From assembly GCA_017853205.1 (NCBI GenBank), contig JAFMKB010000022.1:1-38832 (forward strand): a DNA stretch of 38,832 bases, in the 5' to 3' direction. How positions within the stretch are numbered: position 1 is the first letter of the stretch; every line of letters starts with the position of its first letter. The position numbers were made by a program, and so were the translations under genes. Source of the DNA: Gammaproteobacteria bacterium (GTDB taxonomy: Bacteria > Pseudomonadota > Gammaproteobacteria > Pseudomonadales > Pseudohongiellaceae). Shown one piece after another: positions 1 through 9,828 of this stretch. Below the pieces are notes generated by a model, which worked only from the letters and a program-made list of their open reading frames with translations, ran no database searches and was not told where the DNA came from.

Positions 1-2
1 CG

Positions 3-473
3 CTGCGGGATCGCTCGCAGGCATCACGTATTCGAAATAACTATGCGGTATTCTTATTTGAGCGCGCGCGATATGTTGAGGCACAGCGACATTTACGCCA
101 AGTAGTCTCCGATGCTAGCTACGCGGGACGAGCGAAGGCGTATGAAAACCTAGGTCTCACGTTACTCGTATTGCAGGACTCTGAGGGCGCTCGAGCGGCG
201 TTTCTGCGTGCGACTCAGCTTAACGCATCGTTAGTGCAGTCGCCGCTCGAGCTAGGTATCCTTGGTATTCGGCAAGAAAAATGGGTTGAGGCTCGCGTCT
301 GGTTCGAACGTTATTTAAATGCAAGAACTAGCGCTGGTGTCGCTGAGTCTGGCGCACATAGCAAAAGGGCGCTGCGAGCAGGTCGAGATCTCGCGGCTGC
401 GTCTGGTGATCACAAAGCAGCGGCGGTATGGCAGCGCCAACTCGACTCGAGAAGTTCAGCGACAAATCACTAA
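3..473 (+). CDS. pilW: Type IV pilus biogenesis TPR lipoprotein PilW/PilF, 3' part
   Basis: The reading frame is open from the left edge to TAA at 471-473, so the start lies outside the window. The visible 156 residues look like tetratricopeptide helices: an early NNYAVFLFERARYVEAQ stretch followed by YENLGLTLLVLQDSEGARAAF has the spacing and small-residue pattern of TPRs and resembles the NNYG-F-C motif of PilF/PilW. In that family the protein is an outer-membrane lipoprotein pilotin that helps assemble the PilQ secretin. Its position directly before rodZ and ispG is the usual gammaproteobacterial order and supports the name. The lipobox and N-terminus cannot be seen. Assignment rests on TPR pattern plus synteny. 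Confidence 0.8.
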   Translation: MRDRSQASRIRNNYAVFLFERARYVEAQRHLRQVVSDASYAGRAKAYENLGLTLLVLQDSEGARAAFLRATQLNASLVQSPLELGILGIRQEKWVEARVWFERYLNARTSAGVAESGAHSKRALRAGRDLAAASGDHKAAAVWQRQLDSRSSATNH

Positions 474-585
474 ATAAACAGCCTCATCTATCGAGGCAGG
501 CGAACTCCGCCACTTTGCGAGTCTCGGACCCAATTCTAGTTTAAGGGTGCTTTGGGGCTCGTTTAAAAAAAGGTCGATAAAGACT

Positions 586-1014
586 ATGAATGACGATTTG
601 ACTGATGTTGGAGAGGACGCGGAACCGAACGCGGCCGAGGTGGACCTGAGTTCGCCCGGCGCTCGACTTCGAGCTGAGCGCTTAAGGCAAGGGTTCGATG
701 AGGAGGATATCGCTGATAAACTCCATATCACGCGGCACTACCTACGTGCAATCGAAGAGGATGCCTACGACAAGCTCCCGGGTGTCGTTTTCGCGCGAGG
801 CTATGTTAGAAATTATTGCCTGCTGCTCGAGATGCAGACAGAGCCGCTTATGACTTTATTCGAAGGCTTGGTGGAAATCGCGAAAAAGGAGAAAGAGGCC
901 GAGTCTGTGCCTAGGGGCAGACTCACGCGCGCCGATCGTAATCAGCGCTGGCTGAGCCTTTCACTGTTCGTGTCTGTCGTCCTCTTTGTGATCCTATGGT
1001 TTATTAATGGATAA
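586..1014 (+). CDS. rodZ: Short RodZ-like cytoskeletal HTH membrane protein
   Basis: This 142-aa protein has an N-terminal acidic stretch, a Cro/C1-type helix-turn-helix of the RodZ kind at about residues 24-95 (GARLRAERLRQGFDEEDIA, then LPGVVFARGYVRNY), a basic linker, and one membrane helix at about 120-140 (WLSLSLFVSVVLFVILWF). RodZ links MreB to the membrane and helps set rod shape. The protein stops two residues after the helix, so the periplasmic domain of full-length RodZ (about 330 aa in E. coli) is absent. I chose ATG 586 because it leads straight into the conserved part; GTG 547 is an in-frame alternative with a poor extension. ispG follows 122 bases later, the usual neighbour. Confidence 0.85.
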   Translation: MNDDLTDVGEDAEPNAAEVDLSSPGARLRAERLRQGFDEEDIADKLHITRHYLRAIEEDAYDKLPGVVFARGYVRNYCLLLEMQTEPLMTLFEGLVEIAKKEKEAESVPRGRLTRADRNQRWLSLSLFVSVVLFVILWFING

Positions 1015-1136
1015 CCAGTCAGTGAACTAAACTCAGTAAAGTAATATCGATACGACATGTTAATTGAGTACGTTAATTGAATACGTTACACAAGCACCTT
1101 CACTAAATAAATAGCTTAGCAATCGAGTCCCGAACC

Positions 1137-2237
1137 ATGAATTCTCAGAATCCAATTACACGTCGTAAGACACGCCAGATTATGGTTGGTAATGTCGCGG
1201 TAGGCGGTGGCGCTCCGATTAGCGTTCAGAGTATGACCAACACTGAGACCTGCGATGTTGATGCGACGCTCTCGCAAATACAGAGGCTAGTAAACGCGGG
1301 CGTGGATATCGTGCGTGTTTCGGTGCCGAGCATGGATGCAGCTGCTGCATTTAAAGAGATCCGATCCAAAGTAGCCGTGCCACTTGTCGCTGACATCCAT
1401 TTCGATCATTTGATAGCACTTGAGGTATTAGAGTCAGGGGTTGACTGTCTGCGTATAAATCCAGGCAATATCGGCAGTGAAAAGCGTATTCGCGCGGTAG
1501 TCGACAGCGCTAAAGACAAAGGCATACCGCTACGCATTGGCGTCAATGCTGGTTCCTTGGGCAAGACTCTTTTGCGAAAATACAAGGAGCCCAATGCCGA
1601 GGCGATGGTTGAATCTGCGTTGACGCAGATCGATATTCTCGACAAATTGGATTTTCAAAATTTCAAGATCAGTTTAAAGGCGTCTGAAATTTTCATGACG
1701 CTTACTGCCTATCGACAACTTGCGTCGCAGATTGATCAGCCTCTTCACCTTGGCATTACTGAAGCGGGGGGACTGCGTTCGGGCACGGTTAAGTCGGCTA
1801 TCGGGCTTGGGGCATTGCTTATGGAAGGCATTGGAGACACGATCAGGATTTCACTAGCCGCCGATCCTGTCGAAGAAGTCAAAGTCGGTTTTGATATCCT
1901 TAAAAGCCTCGGCCTGCGTCACAAGGGGGTAAACTTAGTAGCCTGTCCGAGTTGTTCGCGCCAGAACTTCGATGTTATCTCTGTAGTGAATGAACTTGAA
2001 TCGCGACTCGAAGACATCACTACACCCATCGACGTTGCTGTGATCGGTTGCATCGTTAACGGGCCGGGAGAGGCGAAGGTCGCCGAAATCGGCTTAACCG
2101 GCGCAAGCCCCAACAACCTCGCCTATGTCGAAGGGATTCCCTCCAAGAAAATCCAGAATGCTACGCTTGTCGACGACTTGGAGGCGATGGTGAGAGCGCG
2201 CGTTGCGCTAAAAAAAGACCTTATCGCGTCGAATTAG
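1137..2237 (+). CDS. ispG: 4-hydroxy-3-methylbut-2-en-1-yl diphosphate synthase
   Basis: IspG converts methylerythritol cyclodiphosphate to HMBPP, the penultimate step of the MEP isoprenoid pathway, in the cytoplasm with a [4Fe-4S] cluster. The 366-aa product matches the short bacterial form. Cluster ligands fall at Cys270 and Cys273 (ACPSCSRQ), Cys305 (GCIVNGPGE) and Glu312, the same numbers as in the E. coli enzyme. The N-terminal TIM barrel shows [12 protein letters not shown] and [10 protein letters not shown]. The gene sits between rodZ and hisS as in most Gammaproteobacteria, and the start agrees with family length. Confidence 0.98.
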   Translation: MNSQNPITRRKTRQIMVGNVAVGGGAPISVQSMTNTETCDVDATLSQIQRLVNAGVDIVRVSVPSMDAAAAFKEIRSKVAVPLVADIHFDHLIALEVLESGVDCLRINPGNIGSEKRIRAVVDSAKDKGIPLRIGVNAGSLGKTLLRKYKEPNAEAMVESALTQIDILDKLDFQNFKISLKASEIFMTLTAYRQLASQIDQPLHLGITEAGGLRSGTVKSAIGLGALLMEGIGDTIRISLAADPVEEVKVGFDILKSLGLRHKGVNLVACPSCSRQNFDVISVVNELESRLEDITTPIDVAVIGCIVNGPGEAKVAEIGLTGASPNNLAYVEGIPSKKIQNATLVDDLEAMVRARVALKKDLIASN

Positions 2238-2306
2238 GCGCGTCCAAATCATTCGAAGACCTAATCAACTAGGTTCTGCAAACGACTCAGGTTACTACAT
2301 ATCACC

Positions 2307-3581
2307 ATGGCAAAACTCCAAGCAATTCGCGGCATGAACGATATCTTGCCTGCACAAACTCCAACCTGGCAAGCGCTCGAAGCCGCGTTTCATCGTGTCG
2401 TAAATCGGTTTGGTTATCAGGAGATTAGGTTTCCAGTCCTAGAGCAGACTCAGCTTTTCAAGCGTTCCATTGGTGAGGTCACCGATATTGTCGAAAAAGA
2501 GATGTATAGCTTTGACGATCGCAACGGCGACAACCTTAGCCTTCGACCAGAGGGTACCGCGGGCTGTGTGCGCGCGGCAGACCAACACGGGCTTCTCTAT
2601 AATCAACAGCAGAGACTTTGGTATCAGGGCCCCATGTTTAGGCATGAGCGCCCACAGAAGGGGCGTTATCGGCAATTCCAACAGTTTGGCGTCGAAGCGT
2701 TTGGAATGTCCGGGCCAGATATCGACGCAGAGCTTATTCAGCTGTCAGCAGACCTGTGGCGTGAACTCGATATTGCTGAGGCGCTCGTTCTGCAGATCAA
2801 TAATATTGGCGCCTCGGCAGAGCGCAAGGCTTTTGGCGCCGCGCTCACCGCCTACTTAGAGGGGCATAGCGAACGCCTCGATGACGACGCGCGCAATCGG
2901 CTCTACAGTAATCCGCTGCGCATTCTCGACAGCAAAAATCCCGACATGCAAGCGCTCTTGGCGGAAGCACCGGTGCTCGCCGACTACGTTAGTGAAGAAA
3001 GCCGGTTGCATTTCGACGAACTCAAGGCGCTGCTGAATAATGCTGGCGTGGCTTTTGTGGTGAACCCGCGCTTGGTTCGCGGCCTTGATTACTATAACAA
3101 CTGTGTCTTCGAGTGGGTGACAGACTCACTTGGTGCGCAAGGAACTGTGTGTGGCGGGGGACGCTATGACGGACTTGTCGAGCAGCTCGGTGGGAAGCCG
3201 ACGGTCGCTGCGGGATTTGCCATGGGGGCTGAAAGGCTAGTATTAATGTTCGAAACACTCGATAAAGTCCCGCAGCAGGTCCCCACAAGCCTCTACATTG
3301 TCGTGCCAAATGGCCTTGCCAAGGAGGCTCAGTCGCTCGCAGCAACGCTTCGCAGCGAGATGCCTGAGAGTAAGATTATCAGTCACTGTGGAGGCGGTAA
3401 GCCTGCAAGTCAGCTCAAACGCGCCTTCAGCCTTGGTGCTCGCTACGCAGTACTCCTCGACCCTGAAGGGCTCAGCCAAGGCATAGTGAGACTGCGTGAA
3501 CTAAAAGACGAGGGAGAGGAGGTCACGCTTACGCTTGAAGAAGCGCCCGCCCAGATTGCCCATAGACTTTTAGAAGCCTAA
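2307..3581 (+). CDS. hisS: Histidine--tRNA ligase
   Basis: HisRS charges tRNA-His in the cytoplasm. The 424-aa length is normal. Class II motifs are visible: LSLRPEGTAGCVRA, then motif 2 with FRHERPQKGRYRQFQQFG, the histidine-specific GLDYYNNCVFEW, and GGGRYDGL ahead of motif 3 (AAGFAMGAERL). The C-terminal third (from about residue 325, PTSLYIVVP) is the anticodon-binding domain. The N-terminus MAKLQAIRGMNDILP is the canonical start. It lies 69 bases after ispG and before yfgM/bamB/der, the classical block. Confidence 0.98.
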   Translation: MAKLQAIRGMNDILPAQTPTWQALEAAFHRVVNRFGYQEIRFPVLEQTQLFKRSIGEVTDIVEKEMYSFDDRNGDNLSLRPEGTAGCVRAADQHGLLYNQQQRLWYQGPMFRHERPQKGRYRQFQQFGVEAFGMSGPDIDAELIQLSADLWRELDIAEALVLQINNIGASAERKAFGAALTAYLEGHSERLDDDARNRLYSNPLRILDSKNPDMQALLAEAPVLADYVSEESRLHFDELKALLNNAGVAFVVNPRLVRGLDYYNNCVFEWVTDSLGAQGTVCGGGRYDGLVEQLGGKPTVAAGFAMGAERLVLMFETLDKVPQQVPTSLYIVVPNGLAKEAQSLAATLRSEMPESKIISHCGGGKPASQLKRAFSLGARYAVLLDPEGLSQGIVRLRELKDEGEEVTLTLEEAPAQIAHRLLEA

Positions 3582-3672
3582 CCTTAAAAAGTGCAGTGTT
3601 CCTAAAGGGAATTCAAGTTAGAATAACGGGTTAAGCAACTCGAACAGATTGAGCGGTAAGACTTTGCGATAG

Positions 3673-3731
3673 AGCCTATCGGTAGCATTTATCTATAGCA
3701 TCTATCGATAGCATCTATCGATAGTACCTAC
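3673..3731 (+). repeat. 13-bp tandem repeat upstream of yfgM
   Basis: Two identical copies of AGCATCTATCGAT (3697-3709 and 3710-3722) are preceded by a degenerate copy (3684-3696, AGCATTTATCTAT) and a shortened one (3673-3683), and trail into a partial copy. Each unit carries a TATCGATA-like palindrome. They occupy the 195-base hisS-yfgM gap about 50 bases before the yfgM start. Copy number may vary between strains; no function is evident. Confidence 0.7.
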
Positions 3732-3776
3732 AAAAAGACGCCGCATAACAACTGAATAAATAGAAAGGAGACCGTC

Positions 3777-4448
3777 GTGGCGATTAACGCGGCTGAGGAA
3801 GAAACCCTCGAGACCCTCAAAAAGTGGTGGGAAGAGAACGGAAAGCAACTCGTTGCAGCCGTCGTTATAGTTGCGGCGGGCTTCGGAGGTTGGAATTTTT
3901 GGGAAGGTCAGCAGCTGGCTAAACAAGGCGCCGCATCGGATCTGTACGAGGAAATACTCGAGCTAACCCTCGTTGATCCGGGCCAACAGGTCGCAGAGGA
4001 GGATGCAGATCGCATCATCTCCTTGAGCGAACAGCTCCGCGATAATTACGCGCAATCAACCTACGCATCGTTTGGTGCGCTTTTCGCTGCGTCTCAACAA
4101 GTCGCGAGCAACGATCTTGAAGCGGCAGAGGCCTCTCTTCAGTGGATTATCGATAATCACGGCAAGGGTTTTTTGGCCAAGACTGATACGGGCCTGTTAC
4201 TCACTGCTAATCTAAGGCTAGGTAGGGTAATCCTCGCGAGGGGCGATGCTGAGCGTGCTTTAGCGCTCGTTAATAGTGTTGCGCCTCAGTCATTCGAGGT
4301 CGGCTACTCTGAACTCAGAGGCGATATCTATCTCGCGCTTGGCCGGCGGGCGGATGCGCGCGATGCTTACCTTGCAGCACAAGAAGCGGGTTCGTTAAGC
4401 GATTCGCTGCGAATGAAACTCGACGACCTCGCGCGGGTCGAAAGTTAA
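3777..4448 (+). CDS. yfgM: YfgM-family membrane-anchored TPR protein
   Basis: YfgM is an ancillary factor of the Sec translocon (partner of PpiD) in E. coli. The 223-aa product begins with the family signature: a short cytoplasmic acidic segment (ETLETLKKWWEENGKQL), a single membrane helix at about 24-41 (LVAAVVIVAAGFGGWNFW) and a periplasmic TPR-like region that ends with ALGRRADARDAYLAAQEAG. The start is GTG with an AAGGAG ribosome-binding site 7 bases ahead. Position between hisS and bamB is standard. Confidence 0.9.
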   Translation: MAINAAEEETLETLKKWWEENGKQLVAAVVIVAAGFGGWNFWEGQQLAKQGAASDLYEEILELTLVDPGQQVAEEDADRIISLSEQLRDNYAQSTYASFGALFAASQQVASNDLEAAEASLQWIIDNHGKGFLAKTDTGLLLTANLRLGRVILARGDAERALALVNSVAPQSFEVGYSELRGDIYLALGRRADARDAYLAAQEAGSLSDSLRMKLDDLARVES

Positions 4449-4477
4449 TTATAAGTAGTGCAGCCAAGTAGACAACT

Positions 4478-5710
4478 ATGATCTTAATGAAGCCTAATCT
4501 GACATCTGGCCAACGAAACTCGTACCACCGATTGGCCGCCCGCGGGTTAGTGTTGTTGCTACTCTCGGCGTCGCTCACGAATTGTGCTGGCTTTGATGTC
4601 GGCAGACTGAATCCATCGACTTGGTTTGGCGATGACGAGGTTAACCCGCCCACAGAGCTCACTAAAATCGATGTCGAAGTGACGATTAAGCGGGAATGGG
4701 ATGCCAAAATTGGGAACGGTCAGGGGAAAATATTTAACCTCATCACGCCCGTTATTGACGGTGAGCGACTGTTCGTAGCAAGCGCAGATGGGACGGTCGC
4801 AGCGTTTTCGGCAAACGACGGAACCTTGCTCTGGCGTGAGCGTTTAGAAGATCCAATCACAGGCGGTGTGGGCGCAGGGTATGGCCTTGTCTTAGTAGGC
4901 ACCGAAGCGGCGGAAGTTGTTGCTTTAGACCAAGACTCAGGCACGATCCTTTGGGCGATGGCTGTATCGAGCGAGGTGCTGTCTGCACCTAAGACTAACG
5001 GTGATGTCGTCGTTGTCCAGACCGTCGACGAAAAACTCGTTGCACTAGAAGCGACTACCGGCGAACAGCGCTGGACGTATGAGACAACTCTGCCAGCGCT
5101 TACTCTTCGCGGTACGAGCAGTCCTGTATTCGCGACCGGTGGCAAAGTGCTTGCTGGATTTAGTAATGGAACCCTCGTTGCAGTTGAGGCGAGTGACGGT
5201 GTGTGGAGTTGGGAAGAGCGCGTCGCTGTGCCCGAGGGTCAATATGATATCGATCGCGTGATAGATATTGATGGCCAGCTTCTTGTCGATGGCTCCAGGG
5301 TTCTCGCGTCAAGCTATCAAGGCAATCTCATGGCACTCGACGTGAACACTGGTCGTATCGTTTGGGGTCGTGAAGCGTCGAGCTTTCACGGAATCGAGCG
5401 CGGATTCGGCAATCTTTATTACGTCGACGACGAAGGGGTGATCACTGCTGTTCGAGACAACAGCGAGGATGTAGTCTGGGAGAATAGCGATCTCAAATTT
5501 CGAAGCGTCTCGGCGCCGCGCGCAGTAGGCAACTACGTGGCAGTGACCGACTTCGAAGGCTATGTGCATCTACTTTCGCAAATCGATGGGCGAATTGTCG
5601 GTCGAACCCGTGCCGATAGTGATGGGGTTCGTGCGGCGATGGTGAGCGGCGCCGGCCTGCTTTACGTGTACGGCAATAGCGGTAAGCTTACCGCCTACAG
5701 ACCTGAGTAG
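4478..5710 (+). CDS. bamB: Outer membrane protein assembly factor BamB (lipoprotein)
   Basis: BamB is the beta-propeller lipoprotein of the BAM complex that inserts outer-membrane beta-barrels. The 410-aa product has a signal sequence ending in a lipobox-like SASLTNC at about residues 30-36, followed by PQQ-like propeller blades with repeated patterns such as GTLLWRERL, GTILWAMAV, GEQRWTYET and GRIVWGREA. The nearby in-frame ATG at 4487 is an alternative start. The gene lies 29 bases after yfgM and 87 before der, the conserved order. Confidence 0.96.
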   Translation: MILMKPNLTSGQRNSYHRLAARGLVLLLLSASLTNCAGFDVGRLNPSTWFGDDEVNPPTELTKIDVEVTIKREWDAKIGNGQGKIFNLITPVIDGERLFVASADGTVAAFSANDGTLLWRERLEDPITGGVGAGYGLVLVGTEAAEVVALDQDSGTILWAMAVSSEVLSAPKTNGDVVVVQTVDEKLVALEATTGEQRWTYETTLPALTLRGTSSPVFATGGKVLAGFSNGTLVAVEASDGVWSWEERVAVPEGQYDIDRVIDIDGQLLVDGSRVLASSYQGNLMALDVNTGRIVWGREASSFHGIERGFGNLYYVDDEGVITAVRDNSEDVVWENSDLKFRSVSAPRAVGNYVAVTDFEGYVHLLSQIDGRIVGRTRADSDGVRAAMVSGAGLLYVYGNSGKLTAYRPE

Positions 5711-5797
5711 CCGCAAGCCTCGCGGGTTTTAACCCTGTGCTGACTTTTCCTGAACAACCCTTTTCACTAGACCTATTACTGCTCCATTAGGATATTC

Positions 5798-7246
5798 ATG
5801 AAACCTGTTATCGCACTCGTTGGCCGCCCGAACGTTGGTAAATCGACGCTGTTCAATCGGCTTACTAAGTCGCGCGAGGCGATTGTAGCCAATTTTCCGG
5901 GGCTCACGCGCGATCGTAAATACGGTGAAGGTGAAATTGAGGGGCAGTCGTTCATCGCTATCGATACCGGCGGTATTAGTGGCGATGAAGAGGGAATCGA
6001 TTTAGAGATGGCTGCGCAGTCGCTGCAGGCTATCGCCGAGGCCAACATCGTTTTATTTTTAGTCGATGCGAAAGATGGCCTGATGCCAGACGATCACGGT
6101 ATTTTGGATTACCTGCGTAAACGAGAGAAACACACGTATCTCGTTGCCAATAAAATAGACGGATTGGATCCGGATATCGCGCTTGCCGATTTCTATAGCC
6201 TTGGTTTTACCGACGTGTACCCTATCACCGCGACGCAGGGTCGCGGAGTGAAGTCGCTGCTACTTAGCGTACTCGAAGATTTTGCAGAGATCGCTAAAAA
6301 GGAGGAATCCGAGAGCGAATTCGACATCGACGATGTTGCGGTTACTGGTATTAAAATCGCTATAGCCGGACGCCCTAACGTTGGGAAATCGACACTTGTG
6401 AATCGAATGCTCGGCGAGGACCGTGTAGTCGTGTACGACCAACCCGGTACTACGCGAGACAGTATCTACATTCCCTTTGAACGCAGGGGACAGCGTTACA
6501 CGCTGATCGATACTGCTGGTATTCGTAAACGCGGGCGCACGCGCGAGACAGTTGAAAAGTTTTCGGTAGTAAAATCGCTGCAGTCGATACAGGATGCTAA
6601 CGTGGTCGTGCTCGTAGTGGATGCACGAACAGGCATTGTCGAACAAGATCTACATTTATTAGGCTACGTTATTGATACCGGCCGAGCATTGGTTATCGCA
6701 TTAAACAAATGGGATGGCATGGAACATGAGGCAAAGGAGAAGGTTAAATCGGATATTCAGCGGCGTTTTACCTTTGTTAATTTTGCCAAAATTCACTTTA
6801 TCTCGGCGTTATTTGGCACCGGCGTCGGCGATTTGTACGAATCGATCCACCGTGCCTACGACTCTGCGCGCAAACAGCTTACGACCAACGTTCTGACTCA
6901 GATACTGCAAGATGCGGTGGTAGATCATGCGCCGCCCATTATCAACGGTCGCCGCATTAAACTGAGATACGCGCACGCCGGCGGTCAGAATCCGCCTATC
7001 ATCGTTATTCATGGCAAGCAGACCGATAAGGTTCCTGGCAACTATACGCGCTACCTTGAAAAGACGTTTCGCAAGGTGCTTAAGCTTGAAGGTACGCCGG
7101 TTAGAATCGAGCTGCGCAGCGGCGATAATCCGTTTGTGAAATCCGAAGAAAATCTCACTGCCCAACAAGTTGCACGTAAGCGGCGCATCGCCAAGAATAG
7201 AGACCTTAATAAAAAGCCTTCCTCTACCAAGAGGCATCTGACCTGA
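5798..7246 (+). CDS. der: Ribosome biogenesis GTPase Der (EngA)
   Basis: Der is an essential GTPase acting in 50S subunit maturation. The 482-aa product has two tandem G domains: P-loops GRPNVGKST near residues 9-17 and again at 191-199, each with its switch DTGG/DTAG motif, an NKID (first domain) and an NKWD (second), followed by a C-terminal KH-like domain ending in a basic tail ([15 protein letters not shown]). Length and order fit the gammaproteobacterial protein. It closes the housekeeping block. Confidence 0.98.
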   Translation: MKPVIALVGRPNVGKSTLFNRLTKSREAIVANFPGLTRDRKYGEGEIEGQSFIAIDTGGISGDEEGIDLEMAAQSLQAIAEANIVLFLVDAKDGLMPDDHGILDYLRKREKHTYLVANKIDGLDPDIALADFYSLGFTDVYPITATQGRGVKSLLLSVLEDFAEIAKKEESESEFDIDDVAVTGIKIAIAGRPNVGKSTLVNRMLGEDRVVVYDQPGTTRDSIYIPFERRGQRYTLIDTAGIRKRGRTRETVEKFSVVKSLQSIQDANVVVLVVDARTGIVEQDLHLLGYVIDTGRALVIALNKWDGMEHEAKEKVKSDIQRRFTFVNFAKIHFISALFGTGVGDLYESIHRAYDSARKQLTTNVLTQILQDAVVDHAPPIINGRRIKLRYAHAGGQNPPIIVIHGKQTDKVPGNYTRYLEKTFRKVLKLEGTPVRIELRSGDNPFVKSEENLTAQQVARKRRIAKNRDLNKKPSSTKRHLT

Positions 7247-7264
7247 GGCGCCTTCAGACGCCTC
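7245..7264 (+). terminator. Hairpin between der and the PLP dehydratase
   Basis: GAGGCG (7245-7250) pairs with CGCCTC (7259-7264) around an 8-base loop, overlapping the end of der. No T-tract follows, and the hairpin ends just before the AGAGGAG ribosome-binding site of the next gene. It could be a weak terminator or affect translation of the downstream gene. Confidence 0.3.
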
Positions 7265-7280
7265 GAGAGGAGACGATCGA

Positions 7281-8267
7281 GTGCCCATCACCCTGCAAGA
7301 TATCATCGACGCTGCATCGCGCCTCGAAGGCGTTGCAGTGCGAACGCCCTTGCTTACGAGCCCCGAGTTAGATCGGAGACTCGGTGCGCGAGTTTTTCTG
7401 AAGGCTGAAAACCTACAGCATGTGGGCGCTTTTAAATTTCGTGGCGCCTATAACCGTCTGGTTCAATTAACTGCAGAGGAACGCGCACGCGGTGTCGTTG
7501 CGTTCTCTTCGGGCAATCATGCGCAGGGAATAGCTTATGCCGCGCGTCTTTTGGGGATGAAGGCAACCATAGTCATGCCAACCGACGCGCCGTTGATCAA
7601 ACGTGAAGGTACCGAGGCGCTCGGCGCTGCAGTGCGTGCTTACGACCGCAAAACCGAATCTCGAGAAGAAATCGCCGCCGAGATTGCCGATTACTCGGGC
7701 GCGGTGCTTGTTCCTGCCTTCGATGATGTTGCGGTTATGGCAGGGCAGGGAACTTGCGCCTTAGAGATGGTTCAACAGCTGCGCGAGCGCGGCTGGGAAC
7801 CCGACTTAGTCCTAAGCCCAGTTGGTGGGGGCGGCCTTATGTCTGGCGTTGCAACCGCGGTACGCGGCCTAGCGCCGGAATGCCGAGTTATTGGCGTTGA
7901 GCCTTTTGCGTATGATGACCACGTAAAATCAGCGGCAGCAGGAGAGCGTGTTCGCATCGATCCTCAAACTGCTACGCGTTGCGACAGCCTCATGGCTACT
8001 CAGCCTGGCGTTCTGACTTGGGCGGTTAACAGCAAGCTAGTCGATCGATTTATCAGCGTATCTGAAGACGAGGTAGCGCATGCTATAAGCTTCGCGTTTC
8101 GTTATCTTAAGTTGGTAGTCGAGCCGGGTGGCGCGGTAGGACTCGCGGCGCTATTAGCCGGTCACATACGCCCAATGCCGGGGGCAACGTCGTGTGCTGT
8201 GCTGTCGGGGGGGAATATTGACGCCGCCACATTTAATGACTGCCTTGCTCAGTACCCTGCGCCGTAA
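7281..8267 (+). CDS. Threonine dehydratase-family PLP enzyme (no ACT domain)
   Basis: This 328-aa fold-type II PLP protein has the Schiff-base lysine at Lys52 (GAFKFRGA), the substrate loop SSGNHAQG and the tetraglycine phosphate loop PVGGGGLMSG. It lacks the C-terminal ACT regulatory domain of biosynthetic IlvA, so it belongs with catabolic threonine/serine dehydratases, serine racemases or hydroxyaspartate ammonia-lyases, which sequence alone does not separate. The expected reaction is beta-elimination of ammonia from a hydroxy-amino acid in the cytoplasm. The start is GTG with a strong AGAGGAG site ahead of it. It follows der by 34 bases. Confidence 0.85.
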   Translation: MPITLQDIIDAASRLEGVAVRTPLLTSPELDRRLGARVFLKAENLQHVGAFKFRGAYNRLVQLTAEERARGVVAFSSGNHAQGIAYAARLLGMKATIVMPTDAPLIKREGTEALGAAVRAYDRKTESREEIAAEIADYSGAVLVPAFDDVAVMAGQGTCALEMVQQLRERGWEPDLVLSPVGGGGLMSGVATAVRGLAPECRVIGVEPFAYDDHVKSAAAGERVRIDPQTATRCDSLMATQPGVLTWAVNSKLVDRFISVSEDEVAHAISFAFRYLKLVVEPGGAVGLAALLAGHIRPMPGATSCAVLSGGNIDAATFNDCLAQYPAP

Positions 8268-8328
8268 TAGCCTTCAGTCTTTGTAATTAACTATCGGCGC
8301 CGCGAAACGGCGCGTTGGAGTCACATCT

Positions 8329-9828
8329 ATGCCTATCAATATCGCCAGCAATTCTTTGCTACAAGCCATCCGCTCAGCAAAAAGGGGAGCGGTGTTCGCT
8401 GCGCTTGGCACAGGTCTTGCGATGAGTGCGCTTTCCACACCGGTAGCAGTTGCACAGGAGACCTGTAGTGATCGTTTGGACTGTGAGTCTAGCTGGGTAG
8501 GGATTACTGTAAACGAGCGGGCCGAGGTGTTCGCCTTCGCCGAGGATTACAAGGACTTCATTGCTAAGGCGCGTACCGAGCTTAGCTTCGTGACCGAGGC
8601 GGTGGCCTTTGCCGAGGAAAATGGTTTCTCCGAACTTATGCCCACTACGCGTCTGGTTCCCGGTGGGAAGCATTATGAGGTCAATCGAGACCGGACAATC
8701 ACGCTGTTGGTGATCGGTGAGAATGGGCTACAGGAAGGCTTTCATGTTGTCGGTGCACATATCGATTCTCCGCGTCTCGAACTCAAAGGTCGCCCACTCT
8801 ACGAAAATAGCGAATTTGCCCTTTTCCAAACCAATTATCACGGGGGAATAAAGTTTCACCAGTGGACAAACCTGCCGCTCGCGTTGATGGGGCGCGTTGA
8901 TAAAAAAGATGGCACATCCGTAACAATCGAAATCGGTTTAGATCCAAGCGATCCGATTTTCATGATTCCCGAACTCTCACCGCACGTTGATCGATCGCGG
9001 AGTTCTAAGACTTTGAGCGAATTCTTAGGGCCAGAGGATATGGATCCGGTAATAGCGCATATACCCGACACACAAGAAGGCGGGGGTGTGGGTGATCAAG
9101 TGCTCGCGTTCCTTGCCGCCGAATACGGGATTAGTAAAGCGGATCTGGTGTCTGCTGAGCTTTCGCTCGTGCCTGCCGGAGCACCGCGAGATATGGGCTT
9201 TGACCGCGGTCTCGTCGCAGCCTACGGACAAGATGACCGCCTCGCTGGCTACGCAACACTGAGGGCGATCGCTGCGGTAGACCGCCCGCAAACAACAACG
9301 GTTGCCTACCTAGTAGACAACGAAGAGGTTGGGAACAGAAATAATACGGGCGCGGGCTCTGATTATTTTGCCGACCTGCTGTCGCGGCTGCTTTATATCG
9401 AACTCGGCAGTGCTTATCGCGAGCCTTTATTTAGGCAAGCCTTACGCGCAACCAAATTCATATCAATCGATGTGAACCCGGGTGTAAACCCGATGAATCC
9501 GGGAGCATGGGAGTTAGGTAACGCGCCAAAGCTTGGCTATGGCGTGAATCTCAAACTCTACGGGCAGGGCAACACGGCTAACAGTGAATTCATGGCATGG
9601 ACGCGTGCGCTGCTCGATAACAACCAGATCCCCTGGCAAACCGCGACTTACAAGGTGGGCAGCGCTGGTGGCGGGACCATCGGCGGCGAATTTTCGAGTC
9701 AGAATATCGAAGTGATTGATTTCGGCGTGCCACTGTTATCCATACACACCCCGTATGCAGTGAGTTCGAAGATCGACGTTCACAGCCTCTATAAGGCGGC
9801 GCGAGCCTTCTATGCCTACAGAGACTAG
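8329..9828 (+). CDS. Exported M18-family aminopeptidase
   Basis: The protein (499 aa) matches the M18 dinuclear metallo-aminopeptidase family. Metal and catalytic residues are visible: His144-x-Asp146 in GAHIDSPRL, Asp302 in GQDDRLAG, the Glu332-Glu333 pair in VDNEEVGN, and a C-terminal His in LLSIHTPYAV. M18 enzymes usually lack export signals, but here residues 1-42 form a signal peptide (basic KR, hydrophobic AVFAALGTGLAMSAL, cleavage near AVAQE), implying peptide trimming in the periplasm or outside. The GGAG site before ATG 8329 fits the start, and a GC hairpin (8297-8313) lies just before it. The last 17 bases overlap the next gene. Confidence 0.88.
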   Translation: MPINIASNSLLQAIRSAKRGAVFAALGTGLAMSALSTPVAVAQETCSDRLDCESSWVGITVNERAEVFAFAEDYKDFIAKARTELSFVTEAVAFAEENGFSELMPTTRLVPGGKHYEVNRDRTITLLVIGENGLQEGFHVVGAHIDSPRLELKGRPLYENSEFALFQTNYHGGIKFHQWTNLPLALMGRVDKKDGTSVTIEIGLDPSDPIFMIPELSPHVDRSRSSKTLSEFLGPEDMDPVIAHIPDTQEGGGVGDQVLAFLAAEYGISKADLVSAELSLVPAGAPRDMGFDRGLVAAYGQDDRLAGYATLRAIAAVDRPQTTTVAYLVDNEEVGNRNNTGAGSDYFADLLSRLLYIELGSAYREPLFRQALRATKFISIDVNPGVNPMNPGAWELGNAPKLGYGVNLKLYGQGNTANSEFMAWTRALLDNNQIPWQTATYKVGSAGGGTIGGEFSSQNIEVIDFGVPLLSIHTPYAVSSKIDVHSLYKAARAFYAYRD

